This document shows, piece after piece, positions 1 to 5,160 of a stretch of DNA of 5,526 bases. The translations under genes and the position numbers were made by a program. Under the pieces are notes generated by a model, which saw only the letters and a list, made by a program, of their open reading frames with translations, was not told where the DNA came from and made no database searches. This DNA is from JAKFDK01 sp036676195 (GTDB lineage: Bacteria; Bacillota; Sulfobacillia; Symbiobacteriales; ZC4RG38), in NCBI GenBank assembly GCA_036676195.1, contig JAKFDK010000054.1, positions 1-5,526 of the forward strand. Reading direction: 5' to 3'. Within the stretch, counting starts at the first letter, position 1. Each line of letters starts with the position of its first letter.

Positions 1-180
1 TGACGCCGTCGCGGTTGAAGCCGTAGAACGGGCCGGAGGCCACCGCGTGGAAGAACTCCGCTCGGTTCGAGGAGAGCGCGTCGCGGAAGCCGTCGAAGAC
101 CGAGATGGGCACGCCGTCGGGGTGATTAGAGGTCTGCACCATCAGTGGGGGCACTGCGGCGACCAGGACGGCTCTGAGGC
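1..180 (-). pseudogene. Alpha/beta hydrolase (non-heme chloroperoxidase/arylesterase type), internal fragment
   Basis: Reading the minus strand from about base 178 to base 1 gives an uninterrupted peptide with the segments AVLVAAVPPLMVQTSNHPDG, PISVFDGFRDAL and FFHAVASGPFYGFNRDGV. From family knowledge these match the stretch after the nucleophile elbow of cofactor-free chloroperoxidases/arylesterases (AVPP-M-V-T--NP-G-P--VFDG, then FYG-NR). The catalytic Ser (GxSxG) should lie upstream but is missing, because recognisable sequence ends near 178 where a different gene begins on the opposite strand. The catalytic Asp and His would lie beyond base 1. What is visible is therefore a 5'-truncated gene running off the left edge. 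No function can remain without the N-terminal half. Assignment to the alpha/beta hydrolase family is firm; the precise substrate is not known. The fragment is antisense to the first ~44 codons of the neighbouring plus-strand reading frame. Confidence 0.75.
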
Positions 181-1447
181 GCCGCTGGTAAGCCAATGCG
201 CCGATCTGAGCCATGTGCATGATCTCCAGGTCTTCCGGGTCCCCGGCGCCGGACCGGTCGATGTCCGGTTCGACTTTGTCTACCGCGAGGCCCTCTATAA
301 CAACGAACTCGGCGTGTTTGCCGTCGATGACCCCACGGGCGCCATCGGGGCGCTGCATCCCGGTGACCGCGGTTATCCGGCGGCCGTCTGGGGCAGGGCC
401 CAGGTCATCTTCCACAGCGGGTCTGAGCCGTTCTACCCGGACGTCACCCTGCACCTGAACGGCGGCGACTACCTGGTGTTCTTCCTGGTCCAGAACAGCA
501 ACCTGGCCGCAGTACGGGTCCACAATCCGAAAAACCGGCCCGGCCGCACACCGCTGGTCTTTTTCTCTCTGGACCGGCTAAACCCCGACCGGACCGACCA
601 CTTCACCGCCTTTACCCATGCGGCGCAGCGGTACTTCCAGTTCGGCTTTGAAGATCTGACCGGCGGCGGCGACCGGGACTTTGATGATCTCGTGTTTAAC
701 ATCACGCCGGCCCTGCTGCCTACCGGCCTGACAGTGCACAAAACGGCAGACAGCGCCACCGCCGATGCCGGCACCGCCGGCGGCTACACCATCAGTGTGG
801 GCAACACCGCTCCGGCACCGGTCACGGTTGACGCCATTTCGGACACGCTGCCCGCCGGCTTCACCTACCAGCCGGGGTCAACGTCAGGCGCCACAGCCGC
901 AGAACCAGCCGTGGCCGGGCATACCCTGACCTGGGCCGGGCCGTTCACTGTGCCGGCCGGCGGCAGCCTCTCCCTGCACTTCGGCGTGCAGGTGGCGACA
1001 ACGCCGGGGGATTACTTCAACAACGCCACCGTGCTGGTGAGCGGCGTAGCGGTGGCCACCACCGGTGACACGGCCCGTATCACCGTGGTCATCCCGGCCT
1101 GCGCCCGCGCCGAACCGGAGCTGACCTGGCTGGCGCCCCTGGACCCGGCGGCCCCGTATGACCTGCCGCCGGGCGCCACCCTGCCGGTCCGCTTCCGGTG
1201 GGGCACCTGCACTGACTTCATCCGCGACGAATCGGTGCGGATCGTGATCCGCGACCCGCAACAACCAGATCAGCCGATTACGGGCTGGGCCTATGCCGTG
1301 GATATTGCCATTGACGAGGCGGCCGCCGAATACCGCGTGGACTTCCGTTCGGCCGAGTACAACCTGACCCCCGGCCGCTCGCTGGCGGTGGACGTGTACA
1401 TGGGCGACCAGGTCGTCGGCCGGGCCTGGTTCCGCGTGGCGCCCTGA
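47..1447 (+). CDS. DUF4114 / DUF11 / PxKF-like extracellular-type protein, N-terminus replaced
   Basis: The 466-residue frame has three parts. Residues ~70-220 resemble DUF4114: YREALYNNELGVFAVDD near the start, and the acidic FEDLTGGGDRDFDDLVFNI signature at 201-219, a probable calcium-binding loop. Residues ~228-347 are a DUF11 (conserved-repeat, Ig-like) domain with LTVHKTADS, DTLPAGFTY and FNNATV. Residues ~358-464 look like a PxKF-type beta domain (LPVRFRW at 379-385, ending GRAWFRVAP). Such proteins are normally secreted or cell-surface structural/adhesive proteins, but no signal peptide is present. Residues 1-44 are simply the antisense of the adjacent hydrolase fragment, so authentic sequence starts around residue 45-55 (base ~180-210). 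The GTG at 47 has a GGAGG at 35-39 at good spacing, which may be fortuitous. The gene is best seen as 5'-truncated by a rearrangement; whether it is expressed is unknown. Confidence 0.82.
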   Translation: MEELRSVRGERVAEAVEDRDGHAVGVIRGLHHQWGHCGDQDGSEAPLVSQCADLSHVHDLQVFRVPGAGPVDVRFDFVYREALYNNELGVFAVDDPTGAIGALHPGDRGYPAAVWGRAQVIFHSGSEPFYPDVTLHLNGGDYLVFFLVQNSNLAAVRVHNPKNRPGRTPLVFFSLDRLNPDRTDHFTAFTHAAQRYFQFGFEDLTGGGDRDFDDLVFNITPALLPTGLTVHKTADSATADAGTAGGYTISVGNTAPAPVTVDAISDTLPAGFTYQPGSTSGATAAEPAVAGHTLTWAGPFTVPAGGSLSLHFGVQVATTPGDYFNNATVLVSGVAVATTGDTARITVVIPACARAEPELTWLAPLDPAAPYDLPPGATLPVRFRWGTCTDFIRDESVRIVIRDPQQPDQPITGWAYAVDIAIDEAAAEYRVDFRSAEYNLTPGRSLAVDVYMGDQVVGRAWFRVAP

Positions 1448-1531
1448 GTGGCTTTTCCGATACCGATCAGCGGGCGCGTATGTGCGAGCGTGGCGGCGGT
1501 AAATGCTATGCATCACCCGGAGGTGATGAAC

Positions 1532-1735
1532 ATGGCGGAGAATCGGCAGGGTGGCCTGCAGCAAAAGGCCGAACAGATCCGACAGCAGGTCAAGGCCGGC
1601 ACCAACCCGGTCCAGGCAGTGAATGAAACCCTGGGCACGGAAACCAATGGCATCGCCGCCCAGGAGGCCATGGGCAACCGCACCGGCGTGGCCGAGGATA
1701 TCGACAACCAAAACCTGATCGAGATGAACCAGTAA
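1532..1735 (+). CDS. Small hydrophilic Gln/Asn-rich protein, 67 aa, unknown function
   Basis: The frame is open further upstream (from 1448), but GGAGGTG at 1519-1525 sits 6 nt before the ATG at 1532, which fixes this start. An ATG two codons earlier is too close to the ribosome binding site. The product begins MAENRQGGLQQKAEQIRQQV and ends NLIEMNQ. It is soluble and has no Cys, no membrane segment and no signal peptide. Residues ~8-35 (LQQKAEQIRQQVKAG...VQAVNETLG) could form an amphipathic helix; the second half, with GTETNGIAAQEAMGNRTG, is rich in Asn, Gly, Thr and Glu. I do not recognise the family. The small size and Gln/Asn/Gly richness recall small acid-soluble or other spore-associated proteins in composition only; no defining motif is present. 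It lies 84 nt after the DUF4114 gene and just before a strong palindrome. Confidence 0.72.
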   Translation: MAENRQGGLQQKAEQIRQQVKAGTNPVQAVNETLGTETNGIAAQEAMGNRTGVAEDIDNQNLIEMNQ

Positions 1736-1770
1736 TTCGGCCGCCGTCCCGGAAGAGACAGCCATGGCAA

Positions 1771-1798
1771 GCGCCCCGCCAGAGCTCTGGCGGGGCGC
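1771..1798. terminator. 28-bp perfect palindrome, probable bidirectional terminator
   Basis: GCGCCCCGCCAGAG is followed directly by its exact reverse complement. The palindrome lies between the stop of the small plus-strand gene (1735) and the stop of the converging minus-strand iron-sulfur gene (1812). That is the expected place for a shared terminator. No T-run follows on either strand, so intrinsic termination is inferred from position and stem strength only. Confidence 0.6.
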
Positions 1799-1811
1799 CG
1801 GCGCGGTGGAC

Positions 1812-2785
1812 CTACCCCTCTTCCCCCTCCGGGCAGGCGCCGTCCAGGCGGGTACGCCCCACCCAGCGGCGGGAATGCTCCAGCAACCCCTGGTCGCTCT
1901 GGCGTTCAGCCGCCACCATGGCCCGCAGGCGCTGGCGCTTCTGGGGCGTGGCTTCAGGAGTACGGTTGTGGCTGGCGTGCAGGTGCTCCGGGTAGTCCTC
2001 CTCCACCGGGCAGCTCTCAAAGCAGCGCGGGCAGGCGGCATACGCGCCCACCCCTGTGCGCAGCGCCTGCCACACATCCACCGATTCCATGGAGTGAATC
2101 ACGGCGTGTCGCTCCTCCGGCGCCGCATTCAACAGCTTGCTGGTGTGGGCCATCCAGGCGGCGGTGCCGGCCTGCTGGGCACAGGTGGAGCAGGCGGATT
2201 TATTCAGGCCCCAGTGTTTGACAGCGTCCGGGGGACGGCGAGCAGGCAGCGCCCGCACTGCGGCCCCAGGCAGAGGGCCTCGGCCATGGGGCCGTCAACC
2301 TCCAGTTCCAGGTCAGTCAGCACCGCCGCCACATAGACCCGCGGCCCGAACCGCGGGGTAATCAGCACCATGTTCAGGCCCAGGGTGCCCAGGCCGGCCT
2401 CCACGGCGGCGTGACGCAGGGACAGCGAACCATAGGTACCCCGCTTGAGGCGGCTGTCTGTAACCTGCTGGGGCACCGGGGTGGCATGGCCGCCGTTGTC
2501 CTCAATGAAACAGGTCAGGTCATAGGCGATATCGTCCAGCCGGTTCATGACATGATGCGGGGTCGCCCGCTTCACCAGTTGGTCCAGGCTGCGGTAGGCC
2601 CCCCAGGGCATGCGCTTGGCCACCACAATCACCGACCGGCAGTCCGGCCACAGGCGGCCCGGGGTCTGAGGCCACTGCGGGTCTGGCGGGTGCTCGTTCA
2701 TGTGTGCAGCAGAGGCAACGCCGACCAGGTCGGCCCCCAATGCCCGGGCTTTTTCTTTGACGCTGGCTGCGATCAATTCAGGCAT
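1812..2785 (-). pseudogene. QueG-like 4Fe-4S protein, broken by a single-base frameshift
   Basis: The upstream frame (2785-2204) starts at ATG 2785 with GGGGAGA (complement of 2793-2799) before it, and covers residues 1-~184. It carries the QueG/reductive-dehalogenase hallmark AAVEAGLGTLGLN (126-138), followed by PRFGPRVYVAAVLTD. It then enters a ferredoxin-like motif, C172-x4-C177-x2-C180, and should continue xxxCP. Instead it slips out of frame. The overlapping downstream frame continues the protein with PPDAVKHWGLNKSACSTC, then ACPRCFESCPVEED (C-x2-C-x3-C-P, second cluster). Adding one T between 2236 and 2237 (on the minus strand) restores A-C-P-P-D and the missing fourth Cys, giving a 324-residue protein. 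The intact family binds two [4Fe-4S] clusters, often with a cobamide. It is shorter than classical QueG, which has a C-terminal HEAT-like part, so a true epoxyqueuosine reductase role is doubtful. This is either a sequencing error or a recent pseudogene. Confidence 0.85.
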
Positions 2786-2813
2786 GGTATGATCTCCCCT
2801 TGTGCATGTTTGG

Positions 2814-2832
2814 GCCGGGGCTTGCCCCCGGC
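2814..2832 (-). terminator. Hairpin after the binding-protein remnant
   Basis: GCCGGGG (2814-2820) pairs with CCCCGGC (2826-2832) across a CTTGC loop. It lies only 6 nt beyond a minus-strand TAG (2839-2841) that closes a plausible C-terminal tail of the upstream binding-protein gene. It also lies just ahead of the iron-sulfur gene start. There is no T-tract, so its role as a terminator or attenuator is inferred. Confidence 0.4.
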
Positions 2833-2860
2833 AGTTGGCTAGCCCTGATCCTTGAAGGCC

Positions 2861-3343
2861 TCAAAGGTCTGCAGGCGCTTCACGAACAGCCTGCCGGTCC
2901 CCGACGATCTGGCCGCCGTGTTTAGTAAAGTTCTCGCTGAACGCATCGGCGCTCTCGTGCCCAAAGGCGTAGTCGGCGGCGATAATATACGCCTTTTTTC
3001 CCACGTTCTCGGCCGCCCACTGGCCCAGAGGGTAACTGAGCTGCCAGGAGGTAAAGGACGACCGCCTCACGTAGGGACTGCGCTTCTTGCGGGTCAGGTC
3101 GTTGCCACCGGCGAGGGCACAGACGAAGGACACCTTGGCTTCATGCACCAGGTCCCGGAGGGCATAGGCCGCACTGGTATTGACCACACCCGTCAGCAGG
3201 TGTACTTTGTCACTCTCAATGAGCTTGCGGGCCTTGCGCATGGCCGCTTCGGCGGTCTGCTCCTCATCTTCGGTGATGACCTGGATCTTCCGGCCGCCTG
3301 CGGTATAGTTGGCGCTGGCTACCGCCCAGGGGGCTGACGGCAC
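2861..3343 (-). pseudogene. Branched-chain amino-acid-type ABC substrate-binding protein, fragment truncated at both ends
   Basis: This 160-residue frame matches the first lobe of LivK/Peripla_BP_6 binding proteins: NYTAGGRKIQVITEDEEQTA (12-31), ARKLIESDKVHLLTGVVNTS (38-57, the DKV--L-G strand-loop), and AENVGKKAYIIAADYAFGHE (111-130), followed by GGQIVGD (143-149). Intact members are about 370-400 residues with a lipoprotein or Sec signal; here the signal and first ~50 residues are absent, and everything after GGQIVGD is lost. A different frame just downstream reads RLFVKRLQTFEAFKDQG then TAG (2839-2841) directly before a hairpin. This may be the original C-terminus after a large internal deletion; that is inference. 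The nominal GTG start at 3343 lies inside a perfect inverted repeat and has no credible ribosome binding site. No permease or ATPase genes are nearby. It cannot function as a transporter component. Confidence 0.8.
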
Positions 3344-3358
3344 CCCCTGGGCGGTAGC
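3318..3358. repeat. Perfect 16-bp inverted repeat at the broken 5' end of the binding-protein gene
   Basis: GCTACCGCCCAGGGGG (3318-3333) and its exact reverse complement (3343-3358) are separated by the 9-nt CTGACGGCA. Binding-protein similarity stops where this repeat starts. It could be a strong terminator, although no T-run follows, or the scar or end of a mobile element. Confidence 0.85.
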
Positions 3359-3364
3359 TTGATC

Positions 3365-3390
3365 ACACCTCTGCCCGCAGGCTGAGGTGT
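3365..3390. other. Compact hairpin
   Basis: ACACCTC (3365-3371) pairs with GAGGTGT (3384-3390). After one T-T mismatch, GCC and GGC extend the stem to a CGCA loop. It is the second of three stem-loops in ~130 nt. The function is unknown; a transcript-end or structured-RNA role is possible. Confidence 0.45.
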
Positions 3391-3423
3391 CGATTGAATC
3401 TGCCTATACGACAACACGGTTCG

Positions 3424-3446
3424 ACACACGGGCAAACGTGTGTTTT
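3424..3446 (+). terminator. Hairpin followed by a short T-run
   Basis: ACACACG (3424-3430), a GGCAAA loop, and CGTGTGT (3437-3443), followed by further Ts to give TTTT at 3443-3446. This is the shape of a weak intrinsic terminator for plus-strand transcription. No intact plus-strand gene lies upstream, so it may belong to lost sequence. Confidence 0.4.
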
Positions 3447-3454
3447 GGTAGAGT

Positions 3455-3660
3455 ATGGGTGCAGGGGGGCAGGGGACTCCGAACCCGACAAGGGGGTGGA
3501 GGCTCAATGCTACTCCGTCGCTGACTCGTAACCGCAATTATTGTCGCCGTCGTCACAGAGGTGGCCCGCACCCTCATCGACAGGGTGCTGGGTTAACCGG
3601 ACCAGGAGTCGCCCAGATATTTGCTCTTGTTCTGTAGCCCCTGTCCCTCCCTGCACCCAT
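3455..3660. mobile_element. MITE-like segment with imperfect terminal inverted repeats
   Basis: The left end begins ATGGGTGCAGGG (3455-3466) and the right end is its exact complement (3649-3660). The similarity continues inward to ~25 nt, with 2-3 small indels, through a CAGGGG block. The interior (~206 bp in total) encodes no transposase; it holds the decayed first copy of a small peptide gene, whose stop codon touches the right repeat. No convincing target-site duplication flanks it. A non-autonomous element is one explanation; a long-range RNA stem is another. The G-rich arms raise the risk of a coincidental match. Confidence 0.42.
3507..3637 (+). pseudogene. Small hydrophobic peptide gene, copy 1 (decayed)
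   Basis: ATG at 3507 follows a GGGGGTGGAGG stretch (3492-3502). The reading is MLLRR, a TGA at 3522-3524, then LVTAIIVAVVTEVARTLIDR and VLG to a TAA at 3594. The segment after the TGA parallels the intact copy at 3802: both share T-E-V-x-R-x-L-I-x-x-V-L at the same distance from the start, offset by one codon. One base appears to be missing near 3593. In the shifted frame the sequence continues TGPGVAQIFALVL to a TAG at 3635, echoing TGPSVPYH in copy 2. The TGA stands next to the Trp (TGG) of the other copy, so a TGG-to-TGA change is likely. Two lesions make this a pseudogene unless the TGA is read through. The peptide family is not recognised. Confidence 0.45.
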
Positions 3661-3705
3661 TATCTTACCCAAACAGCGTGCGCTTCATCAGGAAGGATAT
3701 GATAA

Positions 3706-3731
3706 AACCGCTCGGTTTTTGTCGAGCGGTT
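3706..3731 (-). terminator. Nine-pair hairpin with a T-rich minus-strand exit
   Basis: AACCGCTCG (3706-3714) pairs perfectly with CGAGCGGTT (3723-3731) around a T-rich loop. On the minus strand the stem runs into TTTTATCAT, which looks like a short intrinsic terminator. No minus-strand gene ends here, so it could equally be a structured leader ahead of the peptide gene at 3802. Confidence 0.35.
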
Positions 3732-3787
3732 CCAGGGGAACGCAGGTTCTGTCATTATTTGGGCGATGGGAGACTCGGCCTCTGTGC

Positions 3788-3795
3788 GGAGGTGA
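3788..3795 (+). promoter_or_regulatory. Near-perfect ribosome binding site for the 37-aa peptide
   Basis: GGAGGTGA complements the 16S anti-Shine-Dalgarno almost fully and lies exactly 6 nt before the GTG at 3802. It is the main reason to treat this very short frame as a real gene. Confidence 0.55.
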
Positions 3796-3801
3796 GTTAC
3801 C

Positions 3802-3915
3802 GTGCTGCCACGTTGGGTTCGCAAGGTCATTCTGACCGTGCTTCTCACCGAGGTGACCCGGTTCCTTATCCACGCTGTTCTTAGCCAAACCGGACCAAGC
3901 GTCCCGTACCATTGA
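3802..3915 (+). CDS. Small hydrophobic/amphipathic peptide, 37 aa, copy 2
   Basis: A GTG start with GGAGGTGA 6 nt upstream opens a 37-codon frame: MLPRWVRKVILTVLLTEVTR, then FLIHAVLSQTGPSVPYH, stop TGA. A basic start (R4, R8 with K7-equivalent) is followed by a hydrophobic stretch at about residues 9-28 that carries one Glu and one Arg. The product is therefore more likely an amphipathic or membrane-surface helix than a simple transmembrane span. A diverged, broken paralogue lies about 300 bp upstream, sharing the TEV-R-LI--VL core and a following TGP. Conservation at the codon level in two diverged copies argues for past selection on the peptide. A small hairpin (CCCGTA/TACGGG, 3903-3921) overlaps the stop. 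Regulatory peptide, toxin-like peptide and leader peptide are all possible; I recognise no family. Confidence 0.5.
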   Translation: MLPRWVRKVILTVLLTEVTRFLIHAVLSQTGPSVPYH

Positions 3916-4077
3916 TACGGGCTGCCGCAGCAGCTCCCCCTCATTCCTTATCGTAGACACTCGGGAAATCTGGACGCTGCTTTGGGACTAGGTTGTAAAG
4001 ACCCGGTCCCTTTGCTGTTTCCTCCAAAACTCCCGGTGCACTCCAAGTCCATGTGCGGCGCCCCCCCACGGATCCCG

Positions 4078-4290
4078 GCGACCTGCTCCGCTGCTGGCTC
4101 TGCAGGCGCCAGCCCGTACGGGAAGCGGGTCTGCAAGTGCAAGGTACAAGGAAACAAATCCTGCCAGTGCCTCCGGGCCTACTCCGACCCCGACGCCTCC
4201 CGGGGCTGGGACAGTTACCGGGACTGCTGGTTCTACGGCCGCCATCTCTACGAATGGACCGCCGCCGACAGCCCCCACGACCTGCCCATT
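4078..4290 (+). pseudogene. DDE transposase remnant
   Basis: About 71 codons in one frame read GASPYGKRVCKCKVQG, then SDPDASRGWDSYRDCWFYGR, then HLYEWTAADSPHDLPI. This order (ASPYGK-VC-C, Y-DPDA--GWDSYR---FYG--LY-LTA-DSPHDLP) is the pattern I associate with the central part of DDE transposases found in Firmicutes insertion sequences. The open frame extends from 3982 to 4398, but outside 4078-4290 the similarity fades. After DLPI the expected continuation is scrambled, with a neighbouring frame giving YPALPASS. The N-terminal DNA-binding part and the C-terminal catalytic part are absent, and no terminal repeats flank it. It is an inactive relic that marks past IS activity in this stretch. Bases 4291-4534 between it and the next gene show no further recognisable coding sequence. 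Confidence 0.68.
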
Positions 4291-4534
4291 CGGCCTACCC
4301 AGCGCTTCCCGCGTCATCCGTCCACCTTAAGATGGAAACTTGCTATCCCATTTCCCGAGCCCCTTCCTTATCTTACCCGACCCCGGCAAGCTATGTAACG
4401 GCCGGACAGCGATCTTGCCAACCCGTAGCGGCAGGCGCCACCGGAAAAAAGGCCGACACCGCGGCCGTGTACTGGACAGCCAGCACGTGGTTCCGTGACA
4501 ATGGGGAAGTGAACGGGCCAGAGGAGGAACCGAC

Positions 4535-4984
4535 ATGAGCATGACCATCAAACTCAGCCGCAAAGTGATGAAACAGGCTTTAAGTCAAATTTACCCCGCC
4601 GAGTTCTCCGCCCGCACCGAGATTGTCATCATGAAAGTGATCCGGCCCGGAGACCCCGCCGGTTTTTTCCCCGGCATGCCGCCCCAGGTGCATCAGGCCT
4701 GGGCCTTCTACACAGCGTTTGACCACGAGTGCACCCTGGTCTTTGACGAGGCTGATGTGGCCGAGGTCATCCTGCATCCGTACCGGTGCGATAACTGGCT
4801 GGACAGCCAGGGACGGTGGCGCACCGAACCGGGCGGCCGGTTACGGGGCGGGGGCCAGGACCCGGACTTCCATCCTGACCGCCGGTGCTCGGCGCAGCCG
4901 GAGCCCTGTCCGGAGTGCCACGACCTGTTTGCGGCTGAGCAGGCCAAATTTGCCGGCAGCCCATTCAAGGTAACGATCCGCTGA
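4535..4984 (+). CDS. Hypothetical protein, 149 aa, with C-terminal CxxCH motif
   Basis: The start is ATG 4535, with GAGGAGG at 4521-4527 seven nt upstream; the third codon is also ATG. The N-terminal two-thirds look like a mixed alpha/beta fold, with MSMTIKLSRKVMKQAL (1-16), TEIVIMKVIRPGD (28-40) and CTLVFDEADVAEVILHPYRC (66-85). The C-terminal third has a Gly/Arg linker (99-107) followed by four clustered metal-ligand candidates: C118, C125, C128 and H129 in RRCSAQPEPCPECHDLF. C66 and C85 are further upstream. A single heme-c site (CxxCH) is formally possible, but there is no signal peptide and the motif's neighbours suggest a small zinc or structural knuckle instead. It appears to be a single-gene unit, closed by a strong hairpin 32 nt after the stop. 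I recognise no family. Confidence 0.8.
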   Translation: MSMTIKLSRKVMKQALSQIYPAEFSARTEIVIMKVIRPGDPAGFFPGMPPQVHQAWAFYTAFDHECTLVFDEADVAEVILHPYRCDNWLDSQGRWRTEPGGRLRGGGQDPDFHPDRRCSAQPEPCPECHDLFAAEQAKFAGSPFKVTIR

Positions 4985-5016
4985 CCAAGTCCGGTCAGGT
5001 TGCCAGCCCAGCGCCA

Positions 5017-5047
5017 GGCCCAGTTCGACCGCCGGTCGAGCTGGGCC
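5017..5047 (+). terminator. Strong GC hairpin downstream of the 149-aa gene
   Basis: A 14-pair stem (5017-5030 with 5034-5047, one T-G pair) around a 3-nt GCC loop begins 32 nt after the stop at 4984. Only a short GTTTG follows, so it is terminator-like by stem and position rather than by T-run. Confidence 0.55.
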
Positions 5048-5146
5048 GTGCCGTTTGTGCGGGGTCCGTCAGGGCGCACGCCCCAGCACATCCCCCACCA
5101 ACCAGAGGAGCAGGTGCCAACGCCACACATAACATGGCGAAAGCAT

Positions 5147-5153
5147 GGGAGGT
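5147..5153 (+). promoter_or_regulatory. Ribosome binding site that selects the GTG start at 5161
   Basis: GGGAGGT lies 7 nt before GTG 5161. An in-frame ATG nine codons earlier (5134) has no comparable site, so the GTG is preferred. Confidence 0.65.
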
Positions 5154-5160
5154 AGACAGT

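Noticed and set aside
884..2077. 397-codon minus-strand open frame
   Set aside because: It runs antisense to the DUF11 region and the small gene, has low-complexity Arg/Ala/Gly composition and matches no domain. The plus strand and the frameshifted iron-sulfur gene explain the DNA better.
3507..3596. Genetic-code change (TGA read as Trp)
   Set aside because: Other genes in the window end normally at TGA and need no recoding, and copy 1 also has a frameshift, so decay is simpler.
3688..3960. 90-codon minus-strand frame opposite the intact peptide gene
   Set aside because: It has no ribosome binding site or recognisable motif, and the matching region of copy 1 does not keep it open. Treated as a shadow.
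3660..4378. 11-base direct repeat TTATCTTACCC at 3660 and 4368, bracketing the second peptide copy and transposase remnant
   Set aside because: By simple counting, a few 11-base matches are expected by chance in a window this long, and nothing else ties the two sites together.
4053..4538. 161-codon plus-strand frame overlapping the transposase remnant
   Set aside because: It is Arg/Pro/Leu-rich shadow translation of the frame that carries the recognisable transposase motifs.
4535..4984. Cytochrome c from the CxxCH string
   Set aside because: There is no signal peptide or membrane anchor, and only one such motif beside another nearby Cys. Heme attachment outside the membrane is not supported.
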